Part shown: positions 7,407 to 15,972 of the stretch, one piece after another
Layout of the letters: the number at the start of each line of letters is the position of its first letter
Position numbering within the stretch: the first letter of the stretch is position 1
Assembly: GCF_900089755.1 (NCBI RefSeq)
Contig: NZ_FLOC01000007.1
Span: 62,001-126,000 of the forward strand
Length of the DNA: 64,000 nt
From: Marinomonas aquimarina
GTDB taxonomy: Bacteria > Pseudomonadota > Gammaproteobacteria > Pseudomonadales > Marinomonadaceae
Reading direction: 5' to 3'
Translations under genes and position numbers: made by a program
The notes under the pieces: model-generated
Told to the model about the DNA's origin: nothing
The model's database searches: none
Seen by the model: the letters and a program-made list of their open reading frames with translations, nothing else

Positions 7407-9759
7407 TCTCAAAGCTAAGGGCAGCCCTGCCAGTCAAGTCGCTGGGACCACAGGGGTGGCCCGTGTCCATGAGAGTGCCACCAAACATGTGTCGGGCACA
7501 GCCATTTATGTGGACGATATGCTCGAGCCGCGCGGCACCTTGTATGGAGCGGTTGGCTACAGTTCGATTGCTAAAGGGCGCATTACAGGGATGGACCTCT
7601 CGGCCGTGCGTCAAAGTGAAGGCGTCGTAGACATTCTTGTGGTGGAGGATATTCCCGGAGTGACCGACATCGGCGCGGTGTTTGGTGGCGATCCGATTTT
7701 GACCTCGGAGGAAATCAAATACCAAGGTCAGCCAATCTTTGTGGTCGTGGCGGAAACCGAGCAGCAAGCGCGCCGCGCGGTGAAGCAGGCTAAGATTGAG
7801 TTTGTCGAAGACGTGCCTACCTTGGATGTGATCGAAGCGCTAACAGCGCAACAGTTTGTGCGTCCTTCCCATTTTATGAGCCATGGCGATGCCCAAGCCG
7901 CCTTGGCGAAAGCCCCGAAACGCTTGCAGGCCGAGCAGCATGTGGGCGGTCAGGAGCATTTCTACCTAGAAGGCCAGGTGGCCTTAGTGGTGCCCGCCGA
8001 AGATGGTGGCATGTTGGTGTACAGCTCGACGCAGCATCCGAGCGAAGTGCAGAAGTTGGTGGCCGAAGTCCTCAGTGTGCCGGCCAATCGTATCACCGTG
8101 GACATGCGCCGTATGGGCGGTGGCTTTGGCGGTAAAGAAAGCCAAGCCGCCGGGTGGGCCTGTATGGCGGCAGCCTTGGTGCTGAAAACCGGTAAACCTG
8201 TGAAGCTGCGCTTGCCGCGGGTTGATGATATGACTATGACCGGCAAGCGCCATCCGTTCTACAACACCTATGACATTGGTTTTGATGAACAAGGTTTGAT
8301 CCAGGGAGCGGATATTATGGTGGCCGGTAACTGTGGTCACTCAGCGGATTTGTCTGATGCGATTGTTGATCGGGCCATGTTTCACGCCGATAACGCCTAT
8401 TACCTCGCGGATGTCAGCATTGCCGGTCATCGCTGTAGGACCAATACCGTGTCGCACACGGCGTTTCGCGGCTTTGGTGGGCCGCAAGGTATGATGATCA
8501 TTGAGCGCGCCATGGACGATATTGCTCGGGCTGTGGGCAAAGACCCGTTGGATGTGCGGAAGCTCAACTTATACAGCGCCGGTGGTCGTGATACCACCCC
8601 TTATCATCAAACGGTTGAGCACAATGTACTGTTAGAATTAATCGAACAGCTTGAGCAAAACAGTGACTATCGTGCGCGCCGCGCTGAAATCACGCAGTGG
8701 AATAAAACCAGTCGTGTGTTGCAACGAGGCCTAGCACTGACCCCAGTGAAGTTCGGGATTTCCTTTACCTTACAGCACCTTAACCAAGCCGGTGCGCTGA
8801 TCCATATTTACACCGACGGCAGCATTCAAGTGAACCACGGTGGCACAGAAATGGGCCAAGGGCTGCACACCAAGATTATCCAAATTGTGGCCGAAGCCCT
8901 CGCCATTGATCCGCATGAAATCCAAATCACGGCCACGCGCACGGATAAGGTACCCAATACCTCACCCACAGCCGCCTCCAGTGGTACCGACCTCAACGGT
9001 CAAGCGGCGCGCAACGCGGCTTTGACCTTGAAGCAGCGTATTGCGGAGTGTGTGGCTGAGCATAAAGCTTGCGGCCGCGACAGCGTGCGCTTTGCCGACG
9101 GGCGTATCTATTGGGGGGATCAGGGGGAATCCATGAGCTTTGCCGATGGCGCTCTGTTTGCCTATGAAAACCGTGTCTCCTTGTCAGCCACGGGGTACTA
9201 CAAAACGCCAAAAATCTGGTATGACCGTGAGCAAGCCAAAGGACGTCCGTTCTTCTATTTCGCTAATGGTGCCGCGGTATCGGAAGTGGTGGTGGATACC
9301 CTAACCGGTGAATACAAAGTGCTCGCTGTCGACATCCTGCACGATGTGGGGCGCAGCCTAAACCCAGCGCTGGACTGTGGTCAGATCGAAGGCGGTTTTA
9401 TCCAAGGCATGGGTTGGCTCACCACCGAGGAACTGAAGTGGAACGACAAGGGGGTCTTGCTCAGTAATGGCCCAGCGACTTATAAAATCCCAGCGATCAG
9501 CGATACGCCGAAGCGCTTTAAGGTGGACTTGTTTGCGCGCGCTAATGAAGAAGACACAGTCTATCACTCCAAAGCCGTCGGCGAGCCGCCGTTTATGCTA
9601 GCCATCTCTGTATGGTCGGCGTTACGCGATGCCATTTCATCCTTGTCCAACTACCAAGTGAGTCCGCCTTTGGATACACCCGCCACACCTGAGCGGGTGT
9701 TGAATGCTATGATGGCGACACGAGAACAGGCTGCTGAGCAAAAAGGGAAGGGCCGATGA
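7399..9759 (+). CDS. xdhB: Xanthine dehydrogenase molybdopterin-binding subunit
   Basis: Catalytic subunit of 786 residues that hydroxylates hypoxanthine and xanthine at the molybdenum cofactor. The start at 7399 lies inside the end of xdhA; the long upstream in-frame extension is only the +1 frame of xdhA. Molybdopterin-contact motifs appear in the usual order: GGGFGGKES, AFRGFGGPQG (with the substrate-guiding Arg), GTEMGQGLHTK, and KAVGEPPF near the C-terminus. Glu729 in GEPPF aligns with the catalytic Glu730 of Rhodobacter capsulatus XdhB. The length equals the family norm. It overlaps xdhC by ATGA. Confidence 0.97.
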   Translation: MRNLKAKGSPASQVAGTTGVARVHESATKHVSGTAIYVDDMLEPRGTLYGAVGYSSIAKGRITGMDLSAVRQSEGVVDILVVEDIPGVTDIGAVFGGDPILTSEEIKYQGQPIFVVVAETEQQARRAVKQAKIEFVEDVPTLDVIEALTAQQFVRPSHFMSHGDAQAALAKAPKRLQAEQHVGGQEHFYLEGQVALVVPAEDGGMLVYSSTQHPSEVQKLVAEVLSVPANRITVDMRRMGGGFGGKESQAAGWACMAAALVLKTGKPVKLRLPRVDDMTMTGKRHPFYNTYDIGFDEQGLIQGADIMVAGNCGHSADLSDAIVDRAMFHADNAYYLADVSIAGHRCRTNTVSHTAFRGFGGPQGMMIIERAMDDIARAVGKDPLDVRKLNLYSAGGRDTTPYHQTVEHNVLLELIEQLEQNSDYRARRAEITQWNKTSRVLQRGLALTPVKFGISFTLQHLNQAGALIHIYTDGSIQVNHGGTEMGQGLHTKIIQIVAEALAIDPHEIQITATRTDKVPNTSPTAASSGTDLNGQAARNAALTLKQRIAECVAEHKACGRDSVRFADGRIYWGDQGESMSFADGALFAYENRVSLSATGYYKTPKIWYDREQAKGRPFFYFANGAAVSEVVVDTLTGEYKVLAVDILHDVGRSLNPALDCGQIEGGFIQGMGWLTTEELKWNDKGVLLSNGPATYKIPAISDTPKRFKVDLFARANEEDTVYHSKAVGEPPFMLAISVWSALRDAISSLSNYQVSPPLDTPATPERVLNAMMATREQAAEQKGKGR

Positions 9760-10595
9760 TGAAACCTTGGACCGATGTGGTCGCACAATTACAACGCAGC
9801 GGTGAGGCCTATGTACTGGTCACCGTGATCGGTACCCGTGGCTCCTCGCCACGGGAAACCGGCAGTAAGATGGTGGTCACCACGGAGCATAGCTTTGACA
9901 CCATTGGCGGCGGGCATTTGGAATACAAAGCCATTGCCAAAGCCCGAGAATTGCTACTGAAACAGCAAGACTGCCAGCATATTGAAGAATACCCACTGGG
10001 CGCGACCTTAGGGCAATGCTGTGGCGGCAAGGTATCCGTGCTGTTTGAGCATTTTTCCGAGCGCGGCAAAGACGTGTGGTTATTTGGCGCCGGTCATGTG
10101 GCCAAAGCCATGGTGCCGCTGTTGGCAGAGCTGCCGCTGCGCGTGCATTGGGTGGACAGTCGTGCCGAGCAATTCCCGGAACATATTCCAGAAAATGTAC
10201 AGCAATGCCTGAGCGATGATCCGGTCGGCGAATTAAGCCGAGCAACAGCGGGTAGTTATATGTTGGTGCTGACCCACAATCATCAGCTGGATTATGAACT
10301 CACCGAAGCCGCTCTTAAACGTGGCGATCTTGGATTTATTGGCGTGATTGGCTCAGACACCAAAGCGCTGCGTTTTCGCCAACGTTTAAGCCATCGACAG
10401 TTTAGTGAAGCCGATATCGCCAAGCTGACCTGTCCGGTTGGGCTCGCGCAAGTGCCGGGTAAACGACCTATGGAAGTGGCCATTTCCATTGCTGGGCAAT
10501 TGATTTCCCTTTATCAAGCGCAGCGTCCCGCACAGCAAAAACAACAGGCGATTGATTGGGCGTCCCTTAAGCAAGAGCTCGATCAGCCAACCTAA
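9756..10595 (+). CDS. xdhC: Xanthine dehydrogenase accessory protein XdhC
   Basis: Chaperone of 279 residues that binds the molybdenum cofactor, promotes its sulfuration and inserts it into XdhB. The N-terminal XdhC/CoxI domain carries TVIGTRGSSPRETGSKM and the DTIGGGHLEY motif. QCCGGKV includes the Cys pair seen in XdhC proteins. The C-terminal Rossmann domain has WLFGAGHVAKAM near residue 110. The start overlaps the xdhB stop. Completion of the xdhABC set suggests a functional enzyme. No purine permease, guanine deaminase or uricase gene is next to it. Confidence 0.94.
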   Translation: MMKPWTDVVAQLQRSGEAYVLVTVIGTRGSSPRETGSKMVVTTEHSFDTIGGGHLEYKAIAKARELLLKQQDCQHIEEYPLGATLGQCCGGKVSVLFEHFSERGKDVWLFGAGHVAKAMVPLLAELPLRVHWVDSRAEQFPEHIPENVQQCLSDDPVGELSRATAGSYMLVLTHNHQLDYELTEAALKRGDLGFIGVIGSDTKALRFRQRLSHRQFSEADIAKLTCPVGLAQVPGKRPMEVAISIAGQLISLYQAQRPAQQKQQAIDWASLKQELDQPT

Positions 10596-10693
10596 GGTAA
10601 AAAAAGAGCAGCCAGTAGCTACTCAAAGAAAGGAAATCTTGTGCGCGAGTGCGCTTTAGAAACGCGGCTTCCAGCTAACTCTGATGTGACAGA

Positions 10694-10718
10694 AAGCAGA
10701 GCGGGCCGCTCTGCTTTG
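10694..10718. terminator. Hairpin between convergent xdhC and fpvF-like genes
   Basis: Perfect 11-bp stem AAAGCAGAGCG / CGCTCTGCTTT with a 3-base loop GGC. It lies between two convergent genes (xdhC ends 10595, the leftward gene ends 10746). The T and A runs at the stem ends are only three bases long, so it may be a weak bidirectional terminator or an mRNA 3'-end stabiliser. Confidence 0.6.
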
Positions 10719-10745
10719 GTTGCAAAAGACAGATGCGGCTTGAGG

Positions 10746-11495
10746 TTACGCGGTGGGGATGCCTTGTAAAACGGCCTGCCAACGTTCAATAAAGCTCTGT
10801 TTGCTGAAGCGACTGAAATCATCCACTTGCCAAGTCTGATCACCGCCTTTGGTGTTGATGATCAAAGTATTCATGCCGTCTTGCTCTTCTTTACCAAGAG
10901 TGGGGAGCAATAGCGATTTGCTAAACGGCGTCAGTGAGGCTTTGGCCGTGCTCAGCGCATCATAGCCAGACATCAATAAAGCATCGTCAATGTCCAATGC
11001 CACTTGGCGTAGCGCCTTGCTGGTGGCTTGGAAGTTAGCGCTGATCTGTTCGGCTTGATCGGGCCACAGGGCGATCAAATCTCGTTTCAAAATCCCCAGC
11101 ATCAGCAGGGCGTTATTGCTGTTGAGCCAAAAGTATTCATCTGCTTCATGGGTGGCGACTTGTTCCCCGCCTGGGATCAAGGCTTGGGCGATATCAATCG
11201 GCACAATACGCACATTGGTACTGCGCAGGGGCTTGTAGAAATCCAGCTCTGGACGCAGTGAGCTGATGTTTACAATGGCATCAAAGTGCGCCATTGGCTC
11301 AGTATCGTTGCGCTTTAACCAGCTCGGAATGCGGTTAATTGGCAAGCGTGTTGGCGGTAGATAAGTGGCTTCAATATCACTGTCTGCCACCAGAGCAGAG
11401 GTCATGCTGTAAGCAATCGGGGTGACGGTTGCGATGTTGGCGGCCACAGCCATATTGGCCAAAAGTAAGAATAGGCTGGAAACGATTAGGCGCAT
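10746..11495 (-). CDS. Second periplasmic metal-binding-like protein (FpvF-like)
   Basis: Protein of 249 residues, last gene of the nine-gene leftward operon. An N-terminal signal peptide (MRLIVSSLFLLLANMAVAA) directs export. The rest resembles a cluster A-I (ZnuA-type) solute-binding protein but lacks the usual His-rich loop and clear metal-ligand His set, so it may not bind metal alone. In Pseudomonas aeruginosa the same gene order places FpvF here; FpvC and FpvF together take part in iron removal from ferripyoverdine. The start overlaps the permease gene by 10 bases. Function is inferred from context. Confidence 0.65.
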   Translation of the reverse strand: MRLIVSSLFLLLANMAVAANIATVTPIAYSMTSALVADSDIEATYLPPTRLPINRIPSWLKRNDTEPMAHFDAIVNISSLRPELDFYKPLRSTNVRIVPIDIAQALIPGGEQVATHEADEYFWLNSNNALLMLGILKRDLIALWPDQAEQISANFQATSKALRQVALDIDDALLMSGYDALSTAKASLTPFSKSLLLPTLGKEEQDGMNTLIINTKGGDQTWQVDDFSRFSKQSFIERWQAVLQGIPTA

Positions 11496-12382
11496 GCGGC
11501 AGAGCTTCCTTTACGTAGAGTGAAAACAGAAATGGCGATGATGAACCAAACACAGGCCACCAAAATAATGGCCGGTCCCGTACCTATCGCCCATTTCATA
11601 TGCATAGGCAGTAAGACGCCGATTAAGGCGCTGGTGGTGGCAATTAAGACAGAAAAGCCAACCATGCCGCGTAGATCGCGGGCCATCAGGCGTGCGCTGG
11701 CCGCAGGAATCAATAGCAGAGCACCCACCAAAATAGCACCAATGATTTTTACCGCGGCGACGGTGACCAAGGCGATCAATAGTACAAAAGCGTAGTCATG
11801 CAATGTCACTGGTATGCGGAGTGAACGCGCAATGTCTGGACTCAGCGCATTGAGGTAGGCTTGGTTGGCACTAAAGAAGGCCAATGCCATGACGATGGCA
11901 GTGATGACAGCAAGAATGATCAGATCGTAAGCGGATGCCGTTAGGATCGAGCCAAACAACACTTGTTCCACCAAGTGAGCGTTGATCTTCTTCGCCACAA
12001 ACATTAGCAGTGCCGCACCCATGGCCAAGGCAAAGGCCAAGAACACGCCGATCAAGGCATCATAGGGAACCGTGGTGCGGCCACGGACCCATTGTAAGGT
12101 CAGCGAGAACAGCACTGAGAAGGCAAACAAACTGATCCATGGCTCCGTGGCTGGCTCGCCTAGCAAAATACCAATCGACACGCCCGTTAAAGCGCTGTGG
12201 CCCACGGCTTCCGATAAAAACGCTAAACGTTTGACCACCACTAGGGTGCCCAGCATGCCGAGTAATGGACCAATCATGAGACAGGCGATAAAGGCATTGA
12301 CGACAAAGCCATAGCCAAACATGGAGGGCAGCATGCCACTGTCTACTAAGCCAGAAAAGAAACTGTGAATATTAGCTAGCAT
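11486..12382 (-). CDS. Metal ABC transporter permease (FpvE/ZnuB-like)
   Basis: Polytopic permease of 298 residues with about eight hydrophobic segments, ABC-3 family (ZnuB/MntB/FpvE). Typical features include an early helix with FVVNAFIACLMIGPLLGMLG, then RLAFLSEAVGHSALTGVSIG, and DYAFVLLIALVTVAAVKIIG, which matches the core of this family. It would form the inner-membrane channel for the metal ion delivered by the binding proteins encoded at 13067-13915 and 10746-11495. It overlaps the ATPase gene by 11 bases. The substrate is iron, manganese or zinc; the Fpv-like context and Fur-like site favour iron. Confidence 0.88.
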   Translation of the reverse strand: MLANIHSFFSGLVDSGMLPSMFGYGFVVNAFIACLMIGPLLGMLGTLVVVKRLAFLSEAVGHSALTGVSIGILLGEPATEPWISLFAFSVLFSLTLQWVRGRTTVPYDALIGVFLAFALAMGAALLMFVAKKINAHLVEQVLFGSILTASAYDLIILAVITAIVMALAFFSANQAYLNALSPDIARSLRIPVTLHDYAFVLLIALVTVAAVKIIGAILVGALLLIPAASARLMARDLRGMVGFSVLIATTSALIGVLLPMHMKWAIGTGPAIILVACVWFIIAISVFTLRKGSSAACA

Positions 12383-13070
12383 GACGCATCCCTAGTGTTG
12401 GCGCTTGTAGGTTGTCGAAGATGGCGGTAGGCGTGTCATGGGCTTCTAAGCCGCCGTCGATCCACGCCAGGGTGTCGCAATGCTGCTGCAGGATTTGCCA
12501 GTCGTGCTCAATCATCACGATGGTGCCGCCTTGCGCTTTAAAGTCGACTAAGATCTCAAGAATCTGTTCGCGACCGTCTTTATCAACCCCTGCCATGGGC
12601 TCATCCAGTAATAAAATATGTGGCTCGTTTAATAACGCGCAGGCTAACAGCACACGTTGGCGCTCACCGGAGGATAGGGTACCTAGGCGTTTGCTGAGTA
12701 GCTTTTGCATACCGACACGCTCGACCACCGCTGCGATTTTCGGGTCGCCTTTATAGCGGCGCCAGACTGGGCGTTTATCACAATGCATACGCAAAAAATC
12801 CAGCGCAGTGACTGGTAACGAAGCGTCGAATGGCGACAGCTGTGGCATGTAGCCGATGTTGTTTTTGCCGTTAGGCCAGTGCAATTCAATCTGGCCGCGA
12901 TGGTTGTGCAACCCAGCGATGGCTTTCAGCAAGGTGCTTTTACCACCGCCGTTCGGGCCAGCGATGCCATGCCACAGACTGCCAGACAAAGTCAGATTAA
13001 GCGGTTGCAACAAGGTCATGCCCTTGATGGTCACCCCTAACCCCTGCAGTTTTAAGCTCGGGCCCATCAT
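12372..13070 (-). CDS. Metal ABC transporter ATP-binding protein (FpvD/ZnuC-like)
   Basis: ABC ATPase of 232 residues energising the permease encoded downstream. Walker A GPNGGGKST is near residue 38, the signature LSSGERQ near 139 and Walker B HILLLDEP near 157; the switch His lies in IEHDW. The Q-loop is in GYMPQLSPFD. The size is typical for metal-type importers. The start overlaps the binding-protein stop by 4 bases. Confidence 0.9.
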   Translation of the reverse strand: MMGPSLKLQGLGVTIKGMTLLQPLNLTLSGSLWHGIAGPNGGGKSTLLKAIAGLHNHRGQIELHWPNGKNNIGYMPQLSPFDASLPVTALDFLRMHCDKRPVWRRYKGDPKIAAVVERVGMQKLLSKRLGTLSSGERQRVLLACALLNEPHILLLDEPMAGVDKDGREQILEILVDFKAQGGTIVMIEHDWQILQQHCDTLAWIDGGLEAHDTPTAIFDNLQAPTLGMRHAS

Positions 13071-13915
13071 TGCAGTGCCTCAGCGAGCTTTTTCAGGTTG
13101 GCGCCCATTTCTCGTTCCACTTGGTCTTTGCTGTATTCGCCATGGGTCATATGGCTGAAGTAGTAAATTTTGATGCCGGTTTCGTTCTCAATGACATTGA
13201 CGTATTGATTCTCCATATTGAGCTCGGTGAACAAGACATCGATGTTTTGCTGAAGAATGGTTTCGATGGTTTCTTCGAGCTGTGATGCCGTTGGCGACAC
13301 GCCGTGCGCTGGTTCAATGACTGCAGAGACGGTCAAGCCAAATTCTTGTAGCAGGTAGGCGTAAGCACCGTGGGTGCTGGCAATGCGTAGGTCACTCACG
13401 TCTTTATCCAATAATGTTTGTTGCACAGGGAGCTTCAAAGCGCGCAGTGTCTTGGCGTACGCTAGGGCATTTTTCAAAAAATAAGATTTGTTGTCAGGGT
13501 CCAATTTGCCTAGCTCTTTGGCAATGGTGTACACCTGACGAATCCCCGCATCGATGGAGACAAACGAATGTGGATTGACCTTTTCGTCATGGCCAATCAA
13601 GGGCACGTCTTGGTTGGCGTAGATCACCGTCAGGCCTTCAGGCTGCAGGCGATCGACGGTGTTGGTAGCAAACAAATCATGGCCGATACCATTCACCACC
13701 AACGCATCTAAGCCATTTAGGCGCTCGATATCGGCTGGGTTCAATTGGTAGTTATGTGGGTTAAAACCGCTCGAGATCAACGGCAGGGTATCCCCACGGT
13801 CGCCCAAAATGTTGCTGACATAAGAGTAATAGGGGTGCAATGTGACGCCGACTTGTAGACGAGCGCTGGCGTGAGTACTGCATAAAACGAGAAGGCTGAG
13901 TAGTAAGTATCTCAT
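13067..13915 (-). CDS. Periplasmic metal-binding protein (FpvC/ZnuA-like)
   Basis: Cluster A-I solute-binding protein of 282 residues. The start at 13915 follows AGGA and gives a signal peptide MRYLLLSLLVLCSTHASA; a longer upstream frame is not needed. Candidate metal ligands: His in FNPHNYQL, His in NPHSFVS, His in ASTHGAYAYL, and an acidic residue in the FTELNMEN segment, matching the three-His plus acidic pattern. There is no long His-rich loop, unlike many zinc-specific ZnuA proteins. Same position as fpvC in the Pseudomonas cluster. It probably captures a divalent metal, likely ferrous iron after reduction (inference). Confidence 0.82.
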   Translation of the reverse strand: MRYLLLSLLVLCSTHASARLQVGVTLHPYYSYVSNILGDRGDTLPLISSGFNPHNYQLNPADIERLNGLDALVVNGIGHDLFATNTVDRLQPEGLTVIYANQDVPLIGHDEKVNPHSFVSIDAGIRQVYTIAKELGKLDPDNKSYFLKNALAYAKTLRALKLPVQQTLLDKDVSDLRIASTHGAYAYLLQEFGLTVSAVIEPAHGVSPTASQLEETIETILQQNIDVLFTELNMENQYVNVIENETGIKIYYFSHMTHGEYSKDQVEREMGANLKKLAEALQ

Positions 13916-13923
13916 GGAGAATC

Positions 13924-14370
13924 CTATTGGTTTAGCGAGTGCCAAGTAACGGCGGCGTGACAATCGAGAGGCTGTGTCGAGGTGGCCCAGTGTGCTGTCC
14001 ATGCGGCTTTCTGACGCTCCACAACAAACACGTGCTCCCCTTGAAACAGGCTAAAGCAGGTCTCGTCGAGTTGTTCAAAGACAGCGTTTTTGAAGCTTGG
14101 AAGCGGTAGATCTATCAGTTGATAGGGCTGGCTGATGAGTCCGGCTTCCTCTAATAGCGCGACCTCTTCGACGGCATTACTGATTTGTGTGGCCATATTA
14201 CTAAGCTCATGAGGTAGCTCAGGCATGGCTTGGCCGGACTGTCGATCAATCATAGACAGCAGCAATACCGCTAAGGCCAGTACGCCGGCGCATATCAGTA
14301 AGAAATTGCGCGTTTCACCACGGCCGTCCAGAGGTGAAATGATTTCGACCTTAGAACTCGGCATAGTCAA
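13924..14370 (-). CDS. Small inner-membrane-anchored protein (DUF6162/FpvK-like position)
   Basis: Protein of 148 residues with a short cytoplasmic N-terminus and one membrane helix near residues 22-42 (NFLLICAGVLALAVLLLSMI), then a periplasmic part rich in acidic residues with two Cys. It overlaps the upstream small gene by 20 bases and precedes the binding-protein gene by 8 bases, so it is in the operon. By size, topology and place it corresponds to FpvK of the Pseudomonas ferripyoverdine dissociation complex; sequence-level homology I can only suggest. The ATG at 14364 is an alternative start. Confidence 0.55.
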   Translation of the reverse strand: MTMPSSKVEIISPLDGRGETRNFLLICAGVLALAVLLLSMIDRQSGQAMPELPHELSNMATQISNAVEEVALLEEAGLISQPYQLIDLPLPSFKNAVFEQLDETCFSLFQGEHVFVVERQKAAWTAHWATSTQPLDCHAAVTWHSLNQ

Positions 14371-14656
14371 ACTCAGCTGGGTCCTCGTGACCTGGGTCGA
14401 AGATCAGATAGTATTCACCGGCCGGCTGGGCAAGATGAATTTCGCCCATATTATCCGTGGTCAAAGAGTGCAGTAGCTCTTCATCGTAGCTGCGCACTTC
14501 GATGGTTTCGTTATAGGCTAAGGAGCCGTCGCTGTAAGCCGCGGCGCAGTTGACTTGTTGTTGCTCAAGGACACAGTCAAGTGTCGGGTAGTGGGCTAGG
14601 GCTTTGCTCGAAAGCAAAGCCACTAGGCTACCCATAAGAATGGTAGCTTTGGTCAT
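14351..14656 (-). CDS. Small secreted protein of the metal-uptake operon
   Basis: Protein of 101 residues with a clear signal peptide (basic start, hydrophobic core, cut near SKALA-HYP). The mature part of about 80 residues has two Cys that could form a disulfide and an acidic C-terminus (GHEDPAEFDYAEF). The middle resembles a small beta-sandwich (EVRSYDEELLHSLTTD followed by GEYYLIFD), like the Ig-like repeats of DUF4198/CarboxypepD-reg proteins. Its first base overlaps the stop of the DUF4198 gene. Occupies the FpvJ position by order only. Function unknown. Confidence 0.55.
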   Translation of the reverse strand: MTKATILMGSLVALLSSKALAHYPTLDCVLEQQQVNCAAAYSDGSLAYNETIEVRSYDEELLHSLTTDNMGEIHLAQPAGEYYLIFDPGHEDPAEFDYAEF

Positions 14657-15465
14657 TATTCGTATACCACTTCAAAGGTGTAAAACACAGAGTAGAAGGC
14701 CTTGTCCGCATCCGCGCCAGGGTTGTCGCCTTGGAAAGCAAACGTTGCCGCGTAGCGGCCCGCGTTTTCAATCACGACACTGGCCATGCCGTCTTCGTCA
14801 GTGGTCGCTTTGATTGGCTCTAGGTCACCGTTGTACAGCGCCGCTTCGGCTTTTACCGTGATCTCTACTCCTTCTGTAGGTTGACCATCCAACAAGGCTT
14901 TGAATTCGATTTCTTCGCCATTGATGTAATCAGCAGGGTGTGTCACAGGGATGATTTCAAGGCCTTCGTTAGACGGTTGCAGCACTGCATCTGTCGGCAT
15001 TTTGGCGGTGATAAACGTCATACCGTAGCGGTTCATTTTTACCGTTTCGATGTTTTTTGCGCCTTCAGGAATCAGGTCTTTGACTTCTTCCTTGCTGCCG
15101 CGGATACGTTTTTGTGTATCACGAGCGCCAATGGTGTAGTTGGTGAGGTACATTGGCTCAGAGCCGCCGTACATGATCTTGTAAGTACCATCGTTTTCGA
15201 TAGGCAATTCAAATGAAGTACGTGTTTTTCCCTTCACCACAGTACCGATATCGCGAACACGTTTGCCGTCAGCATCGAGGACAGTGATGCTGTCGACCCC
15301 CACACCTTTATCTGGACGATAGACACCATGTGACGCAGAGATATCAATGGCCACGGTCGCTGGTGCCTGTGTCACGATCGACTTGGTTGGCATGATCATA
15401 AGTTCGTGGGCCATGGTGCTGCTCGCAGCCAGCAGACCAAGGGTGCAAAGTGTTGCCTTAAACAT
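14656..15465 (-). CDS. DUF4198 periplasmic protein
   Basis: Protein of 269 residues, exported (signal peptide MFKATLCTLGLLAASSTMA, followed by His-Glu at the mature start). DUF4198 proteins are periplasmic, often annotated as nickel- or iron-linked NikM-like components. HELMIMP at the mature N-terminus matches the usual HxxW/HELM start that is a candidate metal ligand in this family. The C-terminal part is an Ig-like domain (GVEITVKAEA, ending YTFEVVYE). Together with DUF2271 and PepSY-TM proteins it forms a common iron-repressed neighbourhood in marine gammaproteobacteria; that linkage is from family knowledge, and its exact role is unknown. Confidence 0.75.
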   Translation of the reverse strand: MFKATLCTLGLLAASSTMAHELMIMPTKSIVTQAPATVAIDISASHGVYRPDKGVGVDSITVLDADGKRVRDIGTVVKGKTRTSFELPIENDGTYKIMYGGSEPMYLTNYTIGARDTQKRIRGSKEEVKDLIPEGAKNIETVKMNRYGMTFITAKMPTDAVLQPSNEGLEIIPVTHPADYINGEEIEFKALLDGQPTEGVEITVKAEAALYNGDLEPIKATTDEDGMASVVIENAGRYAATFAFQGDNPGADADKAFYSVFYTFEVVYE

Positions 15466-15484
15466 TGAATAGTCCTTGAATGAA

Positions 15485-15961
15485 TTATTTGATGGTAATG
15501 AGGATGTCGCCGAGCTCGTCTTCCGCTGGAATGCGGTACTCTGATTGACCTTTGCTGAGATCGATCTTTGACTTCACCAGAGAACGGCCGCCATTTTCTC
15601 GAGCCGCTTCTAGGTAAAGCGTGAACTTATCCCAGTTGTCATTGACGTCGAATGTTTCGCTGTAATGGCCGGCGCCTTTAGTTGCCCCCGTTAGGCCATC
15701 CACATGATGGTCGTAACGGCCGATCTTGCGCCACCAGCGGCGCAGATCAGATAACCATTTGTCCTTTTCGCCCTGTAAATGCCAAATCAATAAGTGTTCC
15801 GACTCTCTACCGTTTTCGGCCCAAATCGCTACGTATGGCTTAGCATAACGCTCGGCATCTGGACGTGGAATTTCGAAGTCTACCTGCACGCTAGTGGCCT
15901 GCGCTAAGCCTGCAGCAGCCAAGGAGGCTGCCAACACAGAGGTACGAATCAATGAACGCAT
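15485..15961 (-). CDS. DUF2271 periplasmic protein
   Basis: Protein of 158 residues. The start at 15961 is chosen because AGGAG precedes it and a signal peptide follows (MRSLIRTSVLAASLAAAGLA). The mature part carries the DUF2271 pattern: PRPDAERYAKPYVAIWAE, WLSDLRRWWRKIGR, DGLTGATKGAGHY and a final YRIPAEDELGD. DUF2271 proteins are frequently encoded beside PepSY-TM proteins and ApbE-type flavin transferases, and are thought to serve periplasmic redox steps in metal uptake. The DGLTGATKGAG stretch resembles the D-x-(S/T)-G-A-T site to which ApbE attaches FMN, so covalent flavin binding is a testable possibility. No apbE gene is in the window. Confidence 0.8.
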   Translation of the reverse strand: MRSLIRTSVLAASLAAAGLAQATSVQVDFEIPRPDAERYAKPYVAIWAENGRESEHLLIWHLQGEKDKWLSDLRRWWRKIGRYDHHVDGLTGATKGAGHYSETFDVNDNWDKFTLYLEAARENGGRSLVKSKIDLSKGQSEYRIPAEDELGDILITIK

Positions 15962-15972
15962 TAAGCACTCCT

